61,394 nt of DNA from Lachnospiraceae bacterium UBA7054 (GTDB lineage Bacteria > Bacillota > Clostridia > Lachnospirales > Lachnospiraceae): contig DLAF01000002.1 of the NCBI GenBank assembly GCA_002492725.1, positions 1-61,394 of the forward strand, read 5' to 3'. The position numbers were made by a program, and so were the translations under genes. Shown piece after piece: positions 49,797 through 56,991 of this stretch (position 1 is the stretch's first letter; each line of letters opens with the position of its first letter). Under the pieces are notes generated by a model. It worked only from the letters and a program-made list of their open reading frames with translations, was not told where the DNA came from and searched no databases.

Positions 49797-50519
49797 ATGA
49801 TGAAAATGAAACGAATCTGCTGCCTGCTTCTGACAGCGGCCCTTTTCCTTGTGGGCTGCGGTGAGGAAGCTGTACATACAAACGCGCAGGCGGTAAACGC
49901 TGCGGACGCGGAAGCGGAAACCGCGGAGGCTGCGGATACAAAGGAAGGGGAAGAAGCACAGGCAGCGGATCAGGATAATGCAGAGATTGGTTTTATGGCC
50001 CCGGTGGAGATGGATGAGACGCTGCGCACGGAGCTGACCGAGGAGCTGCTTGAGGAGAATGAGATGGACACTTCCGTGGTGGAGAGTGCACCTGTCACAA
50101 AAGGCTGCAGCTTTACGCTGCCGGAGGCTTTTTCGGAATCGGAGGATATCGAGGGAATGTATGTGACAAAACGGTATCCAATAGACGCTTCTACGATATA
50201 TTATGTGGCGCTTGGCAGGGATGTGGCGCTGCAGCTGATGACGGAGGAGACCTTTAAGGCGCAGGCGGAGGAAAATTTCGAAAAAGCCTACGGGGAAAAG
50301 ATTGAAGTGACCATTGACAGCTTTGAAAGGATTAAAATAGACGGCTGTCCTGCCTTTCGTATCCTGTGTCACTATCAGGTGGGAGATATTGAGATGACGC
50401 AGCTCGAATATGCAATCAACGCCGACAAGAGCTATGTGATCACCTATTCGCAGACGGGTGATTACGACCGTATGGAGGAGTATGAGGCCAGCGCGGAGAC
50501 CATACGTTTGGAATTCTAA
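49797..50519 (+). CDS. Secreted lipoprotein of unknown function (240 aa)
   Basis: A type II signal peptide with lipobox LVGC (Cys at ~21) anchors it to the outer face of the membrane. An acidic Ala/Glu-rich linker (~25-65) precedes a compact domain (~95-240) with GCSFTLPEAF, DIEGMYVTKRYP and YAINADKSYVITYSQ; this resembles small lipoproteins of Clostridia but I cannot name a family. AAAGG lies upstream; of several adjacent ATGs 49797 is the first in frame. Confidence 0.7.
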   Translation: MMKMKRICCLLLTAALFLVGCGEEAVHTNAQAVNAADAEAETAEAADTKEGEEAQAADQDNAEIGFMAPVEMDETLRTELTEELLEENEMDTSVVESAPVTKGCSFTLPEAFSESEDIEGMYVTKRYPIDASTIYYVALGRDVALQLMTEETFKAQAEENFEKAYGEKIEVTIDSFERIKIDGCPAFRILCHYQVGDIEMTQLEYAINADKSYVITYSQTGDYDRMEEYEASAETIRLEF

Positions 50520-50682
50520 AATTTTTGATAAATTCCTTAAAATTTAGAAACAGCTCTTGACACGGCAGACGGCAAAAATTACAATCAGTGAGGAACTAGA
50601 GAAAAGAATCTTTTTGTATTTCATGAGTATCGGCACGAAAGTGTTGAGATACACCACACTTGGAAATAAGGAGGATATGAAA

Positions 50683-51207
50683 ATGAAAAAATTTTTAGCA
50701 TTGAGCTTCGCTTTGGCGCTTACTTTCTCTACCAATGTTTGCGCAGCGGAGATTGTAGTTCCTGCCAAGGATTTCTCCAGACTGGATACGCTGGCAGCGT
50801 GTGCTGAGAAGTCTCTTCCCGAGTACACTTCCAACGCGGTATCCGTGATGGACGGTGTTAATGAGCTTGCGACGGTTGCATCCGGCAGCGACATTGTTAC
50901 CGAGGGCAAAGCGACCAACGGTACCTGCATCGTTGACAAGGTAGGCGTTGGTACAATCAGATATGCACAGAAGAAGGCAGCTGAGGTTGGCGGCAACATG
51001 CTGACAGTTGTGAAGCTTACTGCTCCCGGCGTAAACCTTGTAGACGCTCAGGTTGAGCTTGCTGTTGAAGGTGTTAAGGCTGGCGATGCTGTTTCCGTAT
51101 ACAAGAGTGTGAAAGGTGAGTGGGTAGCAGTTGACGTTGTAGCAGTAGCTGACGAGTCCGTTACCATCAAGTTTGATACGCAGGGTATCTATACACTGAT
51201 CAAGTAA
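50683..51207 (+). CDS. Small secreted protein, unrecognised, probably highly expressed (174 aa)
   Basis: A Sec signal peptide (MKKFLALSFALALTFSTNVCAAE, given here as residues 1-23; cleavage near AxA) is followed by ~150 residues of Val/Ala/Gly-rich beta-like sequence (GKATNGTCIVDKVGVG, AVEGVKAGDAVSVYKSV). Codons GTT, GCT and AAG are favoured much more than in the neighbours, as in strongly expressed genes. ATG 50683 lies eight bases after AGGAGG. Hairpins follow at 51225 and 51293. No family recognised. Confidence 0.65.
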   Translation: MKKFLALSFALALTFSTNVCAAEIVVPAKDFSRLDTLAACAEKSLPEYTSNAVSVMDGVNELATVASGSDIVTEGKATNGTCIVDKVGVGTIRYAQKKAAEVGGNMLTVVKLTAPGVNLVDAQVELAVEGVKAGDAVSVYKSVKGEWVAVDVVAVADESVTIKFDTQGIYTLIK

Positions 51208-51223
51208 TCAGACGACAGAAAAA

Positions 51224-51242
51224 ATGTCCCGCGGGCGCGGGA
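51224..51242. terminator. GC-rich hairpin after the secreted-protein gene
   Basis: GTCCCGC pairs with GCGGGAC around GGGC. T-rich sequence follows on the minus strand (A-run at 51217-51222), not on the plus strand, so its role for the plus-strand gene is uncertain. Confidence 0.4.
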
Positions 51243-51292
51243 CGGATAATCATTTGTACTATATATAATACTGACAACAAGTGTGGACACAT

Positions 51293-51326
51293 GGGCCGGT
51301 CTTTCGGGATCGGCCCGTAATTTTGG
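51293..51326 (+). terminator. Rho-independent terminator
   Basis: GGGCCG pairs with CGGCCC across a 12-base loop and is followed by GTAATTTTG. It lies between the secreted-protein gene and the infC promoter. Confidence 0.6.
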
Positions 51327-51386
51327 CTGACAGGACGTAAGAGGGGCAGGAAGCGCACAATGAGCGGCAGTATGAGAAAATAATGC

Positions 51387-51415
51387 TTGACAGCGTTTAT
51401 CCCCTATGCTATAGT
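51387..51415 (+). promoter_or_regulatory. infC operon promoter
   Basis: A consensus TTGACA (51387-51392), 17-base spacer and TATAGT (51410-51415). Start about 51422. Confidence 0.8.
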
Positions 51416-51421
51416 GTCAAT

Positions 51422-51616
51422 TGTGCGAAGGCACAGACAGAAAGCAGAGTATCCGCTCTCACCTTGCAACAATTGGGTTCGCAAGCGTTCATAGCCGCAT
51501 TACTGCCGGGGAACGGTGTTTTTGTGTGAGTGTTTATGATCAGGTGGATAGCTGTGCTGTCCGCCGTTTTATTTTGCGCGCATAAGCAGAGAAGTTTTTT
51601 ATGGGAGGGTAAAGAG
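51422..51616 (+). promoter_or_regulatory. Structured infC leader, candidate L20 leader
   Basis: A ~195-base untranslated leader with hairpins GTGC-GAAG-GCAC (51423-51434) and CTTGC...GCAAG, plus a possible CAATTG pseudoknot between the two. Firmicute infC operons carry an L20-binding leader that represses the operon when L20 is in excess. Identification is by position and partial structure only. Confidence 0.5.
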
Positions 51617-52123
51617 ATTAGCGACTTATTTATCAACGAGCAAATCAGGGACAGAGAGGTACGGGTGATCGGTGCAGACGGCGAGCAGCTTGGCGTCATG
51701 CCGACGAAGGATGCACTGAAACTTGCGGAGGAAGCCGGTGTAGATCTGGTTAAGATTGCACCCACGGCGAAGCCGCCTGTGTGCAAGATTGTGGACTATG
51801 GTAAGTTTAAATACGAGCAGGCCCGCAAAGACAAAGAAGCACGGAAGAAGCAGAAAATCGTGGAGATCAAGGAGATTCGTCTTTCTCCCAACATTGACAC
51901 GAACGACTTGAATACGAAGGTGAATGCTGCCAAAAAATTCATCGGAAAGGGCGATCGGGTAAAGGTGACGCTGCGTTTCAGAGGCCGTGAGATGGCGCAT
52001 ATGAATACCAGCAAACACATTCTTGATGATTTTGCCGAGGCGCTTTCCGACGTTGCGGTGGTGGACAAAGCGCCGAAAGTAGAAGGCAGAACCATGACTA
52101 TGTTTTTGGCTGAGAAGCGATAG
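51617..52123 (+). CDS. infC: Translation initiation factor IF-3 (168 aa)
   Basis: Prevents premature 50S joining and checks start-codon choice. Sequence INEQIRDREVRVIGADGEQL and AKPPVCKIVDYGKFKYEQ are unmistakable. The frame is open upstream, but family N-termini and the ribosome site GGGAGGG (51603-51609, seven bases before) point to ATT at 51617 as the start codon (Met-Ser-Asp-Leu-Phe-Ile-Asn). An AUU start is the known self-regulation signal of infC. Confidence 0.95.
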   Translation: MSDLFINEQIRDREVRVIGADGEQLGVMPTKDALKLAEEAGVDLVKIAPTAKPPVCKIVDYGKFKYEQARKDKEARKKQKIVEIKEIRLSPNIDTNDLNTKVNAAKKFIGKGDRVKVTLRFRGREMAHMNTSKHILDDFAEALSDVAVVDKAPKVEGRTMTMFLAEKR

Positions 52124-52200
52124 CCTCACAGTTAAAAATAGAAAGGACATTCCAGATGGATGTCCCGTTACAGCAATAAAAATACAGGAGGAACAATGAA

Positions 52201-52398
52201 ATGCCGAAAATGAAAACCAGCAGAGCTGCTGCAAAACGTTTCAAGTTGACCGGAACGGGTAAGTTAAAGAGAAATAAAGCGTACAGACGCCATATCTTAA
52301 CCAAGAAGACGACTAAGAACAAGAGAAATCTCAGAAAGCCTGCGATGACGGACGCAACGAACGTAAAGAATATGAAGAAGATCTTACCTTATCTGTAA
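52201..52398 (+). CDS. rpmI: 50S ribosomal protein L35 (65 aa)
   Basis: A short, very basic protein (MPKMKTSRAAAKRFKLTGTG) matching L35 over its full normal length. AGGAGGAACAATGAA precedes the ATG. A small stem (GGACAT/ATGTCC, 52144-52165) lies between infC and this gene and may belong to L20 control. Confidence 0.96.
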   Translation: MPKMKTSRAAAKRFKLTGTGKLKRNKAYRRHILTKKTTKNKRNLRKPAMTDATNVKNMKKILPYL

Positions 52399-52433
52399 GG
52401 CTGGGAGATTATGAAATTTAGGAGGAAAAAGAC

Positions 52434-52790
52434 ATGGCAAGAGTAAAGGGCGGCATGAACGCCAAAAAGAAACATAACAGAGTATTAAAGCTTGCGAAAG
52501 GCTACAGAGGCGCGAGATCAAAGCAGTACCGGGTAGCAAAGCAGTCCGTGATGCGTGCGCTTGCTTCCGCATACGCGGGTAGAAAAGAGAGAAAGCGTCA
52601 GTTCAGACAGCTTTGGATCGCCAGAATCAATGCGGCGGCGAGAATGAATGGCCTTTCCTACAGCAAATTCATGTTTGGCTTAAAGAATGCAGGCGTTGAT
52701 ATGAACAGAAAGATGCTTGCGGAGATGGCAGTAAATGATGCGGCGGGCTTCACAACGCTTGCGGAGCTTGCGAAGGCAAATCTGAAATAA
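52434..52790 (+). CDS. rplT: 50S ribosomal protein L20 (118 aa)
   Basis: ARVKGGMNAKKKHNRVLK and ARINAAARMNGLSYSKF are L20 signatures; length normal. Besides its structural role in the 50S subunit, L20 is the usual repressor of the infC-rpmI-rplT operon. AGGAGGAAAAAGAC precedes ATG 52434. Confidence 0.97.
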   Translation: MARVKGGMNAKKKHNRVLKLAKGYRGARSKQYRVAKQSVMRALASAYAGRKERKRQFRQLWIARINAAARMNGLSYSKFMFGLKNAGVDMNRKMLAEMAVNDAAGFTTLAELAKANLK

Positions 52791-52870
52791 AGAGGACGAA
52801 AATGTTATGAGGGGCATGGCTTGCAGTCATGTCCCTTATGCGCATATAAGCGGAGACAGGAGGATTTGAC

Positions 52871-54325
52871 ATGGGGGTATTGACGGGCTTACAGCCGGAG
52901 AACGTATTTCATTATTTTGAGGAAATCAGCCGCATTCCGCACGGTTCCGGCAACATCAAAGCGATCAGTGACTATCTGCGGGACTTTGCCAAGGAGAGGA
53001 ACCTTTATCATGTGCAGGATAAATTTGGGAATGTGGTCATCGTAAGGGAGGCGTCTGCTGGCTTTGAGAAAGAAGCGCCCTACATCCTTCAGGCGCATAT
53101 GGATATGGTAGCGGTGGCGGCCGAGGGATGCGCTATTGATATGAAAGCGGAACCCTTAAAGCTGAAGACGGAGGCGGGAAAGATTTATGCCGAGCATACC
53201 AGCCTTGGTGGTGATGACGGGATCGGAGTTGCCTACTGCCTTGCGCTTCTGGATACGGAGGAAGTCTCTTTGCCCCGCCTGGAGGTCATCCTGACGGCGG
53301 ATGAGGAGACCGGTATGCAGGGGGCCAAGGAAATCGATCTTTCCCTGTTACAGGGACATCGTATGATCAATCTGGATCAGGAGGAGGAAGGCATCTTTAT
53401 CGTGAGCTGCGCCGGGGGCGCCAGGGTGGATGTGGACATACCGCTGGAAGATGATTTCACGGACAGGCAGGGTATGCATCAGCTTACACTGCGCGTTAAG
53501 GGACTTTTGGGAGGACATTCCGGTGTCGAGATCGACAAGGGGCGCGGCAATGCCAATTGGATTTTGGGAGCGCTTTTATGCGGCCTAACTCTGCGCTGGG
53601 ATATCAGACTCTCTAAAATACAGGGCGGTCAGGCGGATAATGCCATTCCACGCGAAGCGGAAGCACTGATCTGGGTGCGGGAGGCCGATGCGGCAAAAAT
53701 TGAGGAGTTCCTGAAAGCGGAGGAGGATAAGTACAAGAGGGAATTGGACGGGAAAGATGTGGGCTTCTATCTGGAAAAAGTCTACCATAATAGTACAGTT
53801 TTCGACAAATGTTATACAAGCGCGTCTACAAAACAGGCTTTCGCTTGCCTCTGCAAGCTGCCAAACGGCGTGATCGATATGAGCGCAGACGTGGAAGGAC
53901 TGGTGGAGACTTCCTTAAATCTGGGCGTTATGTCCCTGCAGGAGAACGGGCTGCGGTTGTCCTATGCGGTCAGGAGCAGTGTGGATCGTTCAAGGGAAAA
54001 TCTGTGCAGGCATATGATAGAAATCGCGGAGCGGACAGGCGCTAGAGTGGAAATCAGGAATGCCTATCCCGGCTGGGCATACAGAAAGGAATCGCCCCTG
54101 CGGGACAAGATGACGGCGGTTTATCGGGAACTCTACGGCAAAGAGCCGATGGTGCAGGCGATTCATGCGGGCTTGGAATGCGGGATTTTAGCGGGGAAAA
54201 TAGCGAATCTGGACTGTGTGTCCATCGGACCCGATCTTTCCGATGTGCATACCGCGCAGGAAAAGATGGACATTGCCTCTGTGGGACGGGTCTGGGATTA
54301 TCTGTTGGCAGTGCTTGGCAGCTGA
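52871..54325 (+). CDS. pepD: Aminoacyl-histidine dipeptidase PepD, M20 family (484 aa)
   Basis: A cytosolic Xaa-His dipeptidase with a dinuclear zinc site: HMDM (His at ~75, Asp at ~77), LGGDDGIG, the catalytic Glu pair in ADEETGM, Asp in NLDQEEEG, and the final His in SDVHTAQEK. Length and order match PepD. AGGAGGATTTGAC precedes the ATG. Monocistronic, ending in a terminator at 54332. Confidence 0.95.
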   Translation: MGVLTGLQPENVFHYFEEISRIPHGSGNIKAISDYLRDFAKERNLYHVQDKFGNVVIVREASAGFEKEAPYILQAHMDMVAVAAEGCAIDMKAEPLKLKTEAGKIYAEHTSLGGDDGIGVAYCLALLDTEEVSLPRLEVILTADEETGMQGAKEIDLSLLQGHRMINLDQEEEGIFIVSCAGGARVDVDIPLEDDFTDRQGMHQLTLRVKGLLGGHSGVEIDKGRGNANWILGALLCGLTLRWDIRLSKIQGGQADNAIPREAEALIWVREADAAKIEEFLKAEEDKYKRELDGKDVGFYLEKVYHNSTVFDKCYTSASTKQAFACLCKLPNGVIDMSADVEGLVETSLNLGVMSLQENGLRLSYAVRSSVDRSRENLCRHMIEIAERTGARVEIRNAYPGWAYRKESPLRDKMTAVYRELYGKEPMVQAIHAGLECGILAGKIANLDCVSIGPDLSDVHTAQEKMDIASVGRVWDYLLAVLGS

Positions 54326-54331
54326 TTACAC

Positions 54332-54369
54332 CAAAAAAAGGTATGTAGGGTTTCCGTACACCTTTTTCA
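54332..54369 (+). terminator. Rho-independent terminator after pepD
   Basis: AAAAAAGGTATGTA pairs with TACACCTTTTT with one bulged base, and the right arm itself ends in T's. Confidence 0.7.
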
Positions 54370-54461
54370 TGACAGATATTGACAGTGTGCGTAAAAATAT
54401 TGTAGAGTAAATACTAGGGGTAATATTCTCATATATGGGGAAGAAACAGGGTGAAGCAGTT

Positions 54462-55751
54462 ATGAAAGATACACTAACAGGCTTGGATTCTTACGAAGTT
54501 TTTCTGGAAAAAGTACAGAGAGAAATCGATAGGATCGGCGATGATAAAATTGCGATCGTCTATACGGATATCAAGCATTTCAAATATATCAACGATACCT
54601 ACGGCTATAAGGTGGGAGACGCGCTGTTAAAAGAATTTGCGGATGAATTTATGCTGGGCTGCGGTCCCATTTTCAGTGCTTCCAGAGTGTATTCGGATAA
54701 CTTTGTGGCGGCCGACAGGATTGCGGCGGGAACGCGTTCCAATGAAGAATTTCGTGAGATCATCTACCGCATGAATTGTGAGCGGGAAGCCAGATTTCGG
54801 GAGAAGTATTTAAGCAGCCGCTTACAGTTTAATACGGGTATCAGTATTTTGGATAAGGACAGCCGCAGTCTGGAAGCGGAGACGGCGATATCAAATGCAA
54901 ACCTTGCCAGAAAAGTGGCAAAGGAAATGGAGAGCAACTGCTGTGTGCTGTTTGACCAGAGTATGATGGAGGGAATCAAGCGGGAGGTGGAGATTACCTC
55001 CGGTATTCCCAGGGCATTGGAACGGAAAGAGTTTCAGGTTTATTTCCAGCCTAAGATGGATACGGATACGCTGGATTTGATCGGGGCGGAGGCGCTTGTA
55101 CGCTGGAAGAAACCCGACGGGAAATTCATCTATCCGGACGAATTTATCCCGTTGATTGAAAGAAGCGGCCAGATCGTGGATGTGGATTATTATGTGTACA
55201 GAGAGGTTTTTCATTTCCTTTCAGAACGGTTGAAGGAAGGAAAGAAGGTAGTGCCGATTTCTCTGAACGTGTCTCGTATGCATCTGAACAGGACGGATTT
55301 TATAACTTATGTACAATCACTTTTAGAGGAGTTTCGGATTCCCTGTTCCCTGATTGAGTTTGAGCTGACAGAAAGCATTTATTTGGATAATACGGAAGCG
55401 GCGCTGGAATTGATTAAAGGTTTACATAAGTTAGGGATTAAGGTGTCCATGGACGATTTTGGTTCAGGCTATTCCTCCCTCAATCTGTTGAGCAAGCTGC
55501 CTATTGATATTATTAAGCTGGACAAAGTCTTCCTGAAAGAGGGAGAGATGCAGGAGAGCGACAGGATCATTATTTCCTGCGTGGTGGACATGGCGAAAAA
55601 GCTTCACATCACCTCCCTGTGTGAGGGTGTAGAGACGCAGGAGCAATGTGATTACTTAAAAAAAGTCGGCTGCCAGATGCAGCAGGGCTTCTACTTTTCA
55701 AAACCGGTTCCGAAAGAGGATTTTGAGAATATCATGGAAGGAAGCGTTTAG
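54462..55751 (+). CDS. EAL-domain c-di-GMP phosphodiesterase with degenerate GGDEF (429 aa)
   Basis: The N-terminal ~165 residues have a GGDEF fold (FKYINDTYGYKVGDALL), but the signature position reads YSDNF (77-81), so cyclase activity should be lost. The EAL domain is complete: EALVRW (210-215), NVSRMHL, the ELTESIYLDN glutamate, MDDFGSGYSSLN, IIKLDK and EGVETQEQ. It should hydrolyse c-di-GMP, opposing the cyclase at 38794. There is no membrane segment. ATG 54462 follows GGGTGAAG; ATG 54435 has no site. Confidence 0.92.
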   Translation: MKDTLTGLDSYEVFLEKVQREIDRIGDDKIAIVYTDIKHFKYINDTYGYKVGDALLKEFADEFMLGCGPIFSASRVYSDNFVAADRIAAGTRSNEEFREIIYRMNCEREARFREKYLSSRLQFNTGISILDKDSRSLEAETAISNANLARKVAKEMESNCCVLFDQSMMEGIKREVEITSGIPRALERKEFQVYFQPKMDTDTLDLIGAEALVRWKKPDGKFIYPDEFIPLIERSGQIVDVDYYVYREVFHFLSERLKEGKKVVPISLNVSRMHLNRTDFITYVQSLLEEFRIPCSLIEFELTESIYLDNTEAALELIKGLHKLGIKVSMDDFGSGYSSLNLLSKLPIDIIKLDKVFLKEGEMQESDRIIISCVVDMAKKLHITSLCEGVETQEQCDYLKKVGCQMQQGFYFSKPVPKEDFENIMEGSV

Positions 55752-55797
55752 GAGGAAGGCGGCTGAAAAAAGAGCTCATAAAAGTTTGGAATAGGGC

Positions 55798-55826
55798 TTG
55801 CATTTCCCGATGGGATTCGTTATAAT
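55798..55826 (+). promoter_or_regulatory. tRNA-Pro promoter
   Basis: TTGCAT (55798-55803) and a perfect TATAAT (55821-55826) separated by 17 bases, 12 bases before the tRNA. Confidence 0.8.
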
Positions 55827-55838
55827 GGTAGAGGTTTT

Positions 55839-55911
55839 CGGGGTGTGGCTCAGGTGGTAGAGCGCTACTTTAGGGAAGTAGAGGCCGCAAGTTCAAGTCT
55901 TGTCACTCCGA
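55839..55911 (+). tRNA. tRNA-Pro (anticodon AGG)
   Basis: A full cloverleaf: acceptor CGGGGTG/CACTCCG (one G-U), D stem GCTC/GAGC, anticodon stem CTACT/AGTAG with loop TTAGGGA (anticodon AGG, codon CCU), variable AGGCC, and T stem GCAAG/CTTGT with loop TTCAAGT. The discriminator is A; CCA is not encoded (TCA follows). The CGGGG start is typical of tRNA-Pro. A34 is probably converted to inosine. Confidence 0.93.
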
Positions 55912-55919
55912 TCATAAAT

Positions 55920-55955
55920 AAACCTTGAAGGCATAGGCTTTCAAGGTTTTTTTGT
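55920..55955 (+). terminator. Terminator after tRNA-Pro
   Basis: AACCTTGAA pairs with TTCAAGGTT and is followed by TTTTTTT. Confidence 0.85.
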
Positions 55956-56074
55956 GTCTTTTTTTCAAAAAATCCCAAAAATTTGTCAAAACCTCTTGAG
56001 TTGTTCAGGGGTGGTTATGATATATTTCCATAGAAGGCAATTTACATACTGCAGCAGGAAAGGAGACTACTATT

Positions 56075-56887
56075 ATGAAGAGAAAGCAGTTATGGAAAGT
56101 ATTGGGAACAGGCGGTCTTGCGTTGTCCCTGCTGGTATCTCCGATGACAGGCTTAAGTGCGCTGGCAGCGGATGAAGGCACGACAGGGACGGGCGAAACC
56201 GGGGGAACCGGCGGAGACGCAACCGGGACAGACGCAAAAACCGGCGGTTCCAAAAAGGACCTTGATCCGACGCAGACGGCGGAGAAGCCGGCTGTCGGGG
56301 ACAAGCCTGCGAAACCGGCGTATGCCGACGTGGATATCCCCGTCTGGGGCTTTACGCAGGACGCCACCGTCTACTCCGTGGATGTGGAGTGGGGCGCGAT
56401 GACCTTCCAGTATGAGAACAGCACATGGGACCCGGAAAACCACAAGTCGAAGCCAGGCGCAGGCTGGCAGGTGTACGACAGTGTGAATGACAAGGCCCTG
56501 GTGAACGATGACGGTACCAAGGTCGAAGAAGACGCCATCAACGAGATCAAGGTTACAAACCACTCCAACGGTAAAGTATGGGCGACGCTCAGCTATGCGA
56601 AAGAGGCAGCCTACACGGACACGGACGGAAAATTTTCCTTTACGACGGGAACCGAAACTGGCGATAGCGATGTGCTGACTGATGCTGCGTCGGACGGAAG
56701 TGTGCCGGCATACCTGGCGCTTGACACTGCGGATAATGCCGAAACCGAGGGGGCCGCTGGAACGCCGACCGTGGGCAAGGCATACTTCATGCCGGATGGC
56801 ATTCAGGCGTCACAGGAGATCACCAAGTGGACGAAGATTGGCACCATCACCGTCGGCATCAAGACAGAGGAGCCGACAGCACCGTAA
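56075..56887 (+). CDS. Secreted protein with the shared 'VEWGAMTF' domain (270 aa)
   Basis: A Sec signal peptide (KRKQLWKVLGTGGLALSLL, cleavage after ALAA, ~32) is followed by a Gly/Thr-rich linker and a ~185-residue C-terminal domain. The domain opens with LDPTQ and AYAD. Its core is VYSVDVEWGAMTFQYENS, GWQVYDSVND, IKVTNHSNGKV, AYFMPDGI and KWTKIGTITVGI. The same domain ends the next two genes. It is beta-rich by eye and has no LPxTG, SLH or choline-binding motif, so the mode of attachment is unclear. This is the minimal form: essentially just the domain. AGGAAAGGAG precedes ATG 56075. Confidence 0.75.
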   Translation: MKRKQLWKVLGTGGLALSLLVSPMTGLSALAADEGTTGTGETGGTGGDATGTDAKTGGSKKDLDPTQTAEKPAVGDKPAKPAYADVDIPVWGFTQDATVYSVDVEWGAMTFQYENSTWDPENHKSKPGAGWQVYDSVNDKALVNDDGTKVEEDAINEIKVTNHSNGKVWATLSYAKEAAYTDTDGKFSFTTGTETGDSDVLTDAASDGSVPAYLALDTADNAETEGAAGTPTVGKAYFMPDGIQASQEITKWTKIGTITVGIKTEEPTAP

Positions 56888-56991
56888 GAGCCGTAAGTGA
56901 CGTAGTCTTGTGGGCAGAAGGCGGTCTGCGGCCGCCTGAAAAACGAGAGTCAAAAAGACATCTGAAAAAATAAAAGAAGGGAGGGAAATCA

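Noticed and set aside
4797..55439. TTATGTAAAC as a DnaA box
   Set aside because: It differs from the TTATCCACA consensus at two key positions and is scattered over 50 kb in coding sequence instead of clustering near an origin.
55839..55911. tRNA-Leu from the overall look of the sequence
   Set aside because: The variable loop is only five bases and the anticodon is AGG; acceptor sequence and D-arm fit tRNA-Pro.
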